Positions 61,504 through 64,000 of a stretch of DNA of 64,000 nucleotides are shown here, in pieces. Each line of letters begins with the position of its first letter. Position 1 is the first letter of the stretch. Where the stretch lies: positions 496,001-560,000 of the forward strand of contig JAUIMM010001994.1 of assembly GCA_031769625.1 (NCBI GenBank). Direction: 5' to 3'. The position numbers were made by a program, and so were the translations under genes. Below the pieces are notes generated by a model. It saw only the letters and a program-made list of their open reading frames with translations. It ran no database searches and had not been told where the DNA came from. This DNA is from Taudactylus pleione. Taxonomy: Eukaryota > Chordata > Amphibia > Anura > Myobatrachidae.

Positions 61504-63753
61504 ACCTGTGATTTTCTTGAGGTTGTGGTTATGCACTACAGCGCTGTCTAGAACTAAGGCTTCCCTGTATTGGATCATGGTAGATTTTTCCACAGTACCA
61601 ATCAAAACCTATTGGCTGCAGCAGTACAGCTTCATGCCATTAGGCCTGAAGTGACCTATGGGAGTGCTCCAATCATTCAAGAAACTGCAAAAATGCACTG
61701 GGCACAGGAGCCTCATTTCTCCCCATCAAGTCAGAACCATGAAGCCCATCTTTGACATCCATGGCACCAAAAGGCTCCTTAGAATACAAGGGTCTGCAGG
61801 CTCTCATCCAACACTAGGCTTGAGAACAAACTCCAACTTTATTACATCACATACAAAAGTAGCCATGTAACATGTGGAAGAAAGGAACAGAAATCATAAA
61901 TACCATTAGGGGTAGTATAAATCATATGCCATTACAATTAAGGAGACCATTTATTTAAAAAAAAATGGCTCCAGGGATCAAGGGTGCTCATGGGTCCCAC
62001 TAGTATTGGTGAAGGGGGACCTGAAGATTCATTTTTTTCCCCTCAATGGGGGCCATTTTGCTCTGAGGGGATGGGGAGAAATGAGGCCTATGCCCCCAGT
62101 GCTTGTTCTACAATCACATGTCAATACAACCTGCTGCTGCACTCACCTGTTTGCACTTTTGCATTTATAAACACTTCATATGATTCATTAAACAACTGAT
62201 AAGAAGAGGAATGATCTTTTGGTGTTGCATTGTGTCTCCATGTCTTGTCTCCATTTATCTGCCTCTATTCAGGCCTAATTCTGGGACTAAAGTCAAAGTC
62301 CCTGTAAAGTGGATGTATTTGCGGAGGATTGGCTAATTAAATAATGAATATATTTTATTGTTGTGTTATGATTATCCAACCCCTATGACACTTCTGCAAT
62401 GCCATTTGGAAATTGTTTATCAGGTCTCCTGTTTTTACTTTTTCGCACCATTGCAGGGGCAACCACATGGATACAACTGTTGGAGGCATGAATTGCTCTC
62501 CTTTACTTCCAACAACTTGGATATTTGTTACATTTCTATATTGAGGCAAAATATGCTAGAGTAGTTCACATTTACTATTCAGAAAATTTCTGTCATTTTT
62601 TTGAAAATATATTTTAGGTGTGTAATGCTTGAATTTTCCTCATTGTTTGACTTTGGACCAGCTGGAGGCATTCATTTTCTCCATTTGCAAGAACAAGCAG
62701 TGATATGATGCATCTCGAGGTCTTTGTCTCCCTCAAGTGGGCTTCTTCAAGGAAGTGCAATGGTTATAAGCAGCAGTAGATTGTGACATCATAGAAGAAT
62801 GTTGTTATATTGGCAGAATCTGCTAGCTGACTGTTTACATTCTAATGCGCCATGATGACTGCATGGCAGCCACTCCTGAACATTCTGTGGACAGTATGAA
62901 CATTCCGTAGACTCCTGAACATTCCGTAAACACTGTTAACATTCCAATTAAGGTTCTAGACTGTCTGATTAACTGCCGAGACAAGACATGAAGAAAGAAA
63001 GGCTGCCAGTTGGTTTGTGGATCTGGCAGAGGCTTGCAGGAGGCAGTGCATTCACAAATCATGCACCCAGAGAGAAAGAGAGGGAGGGAAAGAAGTCTGC
63101 ATATGTTAAATTGATAACATAGAGATGAATTGAAAAAAAAGTAATAATTCCAAGGCTCTAAATGACATTGAAATCCTCTGCTCTCTTTTGGTAACATTAA
63201 ATCAAAGAAATTAAAGTATAGATTAAAAAGGAGAAGGAAAACATGGGGGAAAATTGAACCAGGCCAAATGAAAAAACATATATAGGAGAAAAGGACACAA
63301 ATACAGGGGTGCATCTGCTGTTTGGTTTGGAGTTGCAGTGCTGTCTCCTAGATTCCATGCTCCTAATTTCCTGCTGCAGTTTCTAACTACCAGCCCAAGC
63401 TCTGACCCAGTGAGCTGACCATACTTGAGAACAAAGCATAAATAATCTTTTTATAAACCACTTTATATCAAGTACCATTATAAATCAATGTATATGTGTT
63501 TACATTTATAATACTTACCATATGCTAAGCATCATATATTTAATCTTTTAAAGTCAACTAAGTGGGCAAACAGTGCAAATATTACTTCATTTACACTTAA
63601 AATGTACCAGCTGCAACATAATTTGAATATATGCAAAATATTTTGCAGCTAAACTTTATGCTTATCAATGAAGTAATGTGTGCGCTATCTATCTGCTTAG
63701 TTAACATTTAAGCATTGAATTACTGGTGATTAGCATATGATAAGTACTGCAAA

Positions 63754-63792
<39 letters not shown>

Positions 63793-63828
63793 TTAATTTT
63801 TATTTAAAAAATTGCTCTCCCTAATTGT
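61141..63828 (+). repeat. Array unit 22 (type A)
   Basis: A type A unit with CTTGAGAAC, CCTCATTG (as in units 2 and 19) and GAAAACATG. A private GGCTCTCATCC is seen near 61800, and ATTTAATTTTT replaces ATTTATTTTTT before the unit end. It is the longest uninterrupted unit, with 25 TA repeats in the first tract. Confidence 0.95.
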
Positions 63829-64000
63829 AATAGTATATGATTTAAACTACCCATTGTGTTCATCAGCAATTCTCAATGTCTCTCTATGTGAGGTAGCTGC
63901 TTGTGTCTGATAAGTACCAAATCAGAAGCGCAGCCCCCAAGCTTTGAGACATAAGAGAGCCTGAAGACCCTGAATCTAAGGTGCACCCTGGTGCTCTGTG
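63829..64000 (+). repeat. Array unit 23, partial (window edge)
   Basis: The first 172 bases of another unit, collinear with unit 1 positions 1-172. It is cut by the window, showing that the array continues to the right. Confidence 0.95.

Larger units (their letters stand above)
1..64000 (+). repeat. Macrosatellite array, ~2.65 kb unit, head-to-tail
   Basis: The whole window except one LINE insertion is a direct tandem array. The unit start CCCTAATTG followed by TAATAGTATATG recurs at 1, 2648, 5292, 7921, 10577, 13236, 15890, 18545, 21197, 23869, 26528, 29180, 31830, 34465, 37113, 39770, 42427, 45080, 47748, 50404, 58502, 61141 and 63829. Unit lengths are 2629-2688 bp, apart from the unit with the insertion (8098 bp). 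Most of the length spread comes from two TA tracts; outside these, units differ by a modest number of substitutions and 1-nt indels. All units have the same orientation. No transfer RNA, ribosomal RNA or conserved protein is recognised in the unit, so it is best described as a satellite. The unit start is a convention; the real boundary of the repeat is unknown. Confidence 0.97.

Noticed and set aside
1..64000. CRISPR-like or bacterial repeat array
   Set aside because: The repeats are kilobase-long and contiguous without unique spacers, and the inserted element is a eukaryotic LINE.

Overview
The window is eukaryotic, almost certainly vertebrate, non-coding repeat DNA. It is one uninterrupted head-to-tail tandem array (macrosatellite) with a unit of about 2.65 kb. 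Twenty-two units are present, counted from the motif CCCTAATTG at base 1, followed by 172 bases of a twenty-third. The array runs off both ends, so its true boundaries, and any unique flanking gene, are not visible. The only sequence that is not array is one non-LTR retrotransposon (LINE) of about 5.4 kb, inserted on the minus strand in unit 20 (51102-56538).

The unit is AT-rich and CpG-poor and holds no convincing gene. Its recognisable parts are: a hypervariable (TA)n tract of 8-26 repeats near unit base 312; a CCAAT/ATTGG cluster (about 405-509) with a TATA-like motif (752-758); a G-run/C-run hairpin region (about 849-911); four copies of a 20-bp subrepeat carrying GAACATTC or TAACATTC (1713-1779); a 27-nt purine tract (1904-1930); a perfect splice-donor-like site on the minus strand (2346-2354); and a second TA tract just before the unit end.

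Linked sequence differences sort the units into two subfamilies. Type A (units 1, 2, 18-22) lies on both sides of a type B core (units 3-10 and 13-17). Units 1, 11 and 12 are A/B mosaics. Within B, a linked pair of variants marks units 4, 6, 8, 9 and 14, giving traces of dimeric higher-order structure. Units 5-7 look like a copy of units 13-15, eight units apart. This is the expected picture of unequal exchange and gene conversion.

The LINE has a poly(A) tail (read as poly-T on the + strand), a near-perfect 10-bp target-site duplication, an ORF1 with three CCHC zinc knuckles, and an ORF2 with AP-like endonuclease, reverse transcriptase and a C-terminal CCHC motif. This is the layout of the L1 superfamily, Tx1 branch, known from amphibians and fishes, so an amphibian or fish source is my best guess (inference). 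ORF1 and the RT frame are open, but a one-base shift at the endonuclease/RT boundary breaks ORF2, so this copy is recent but probably not autonomous as read.
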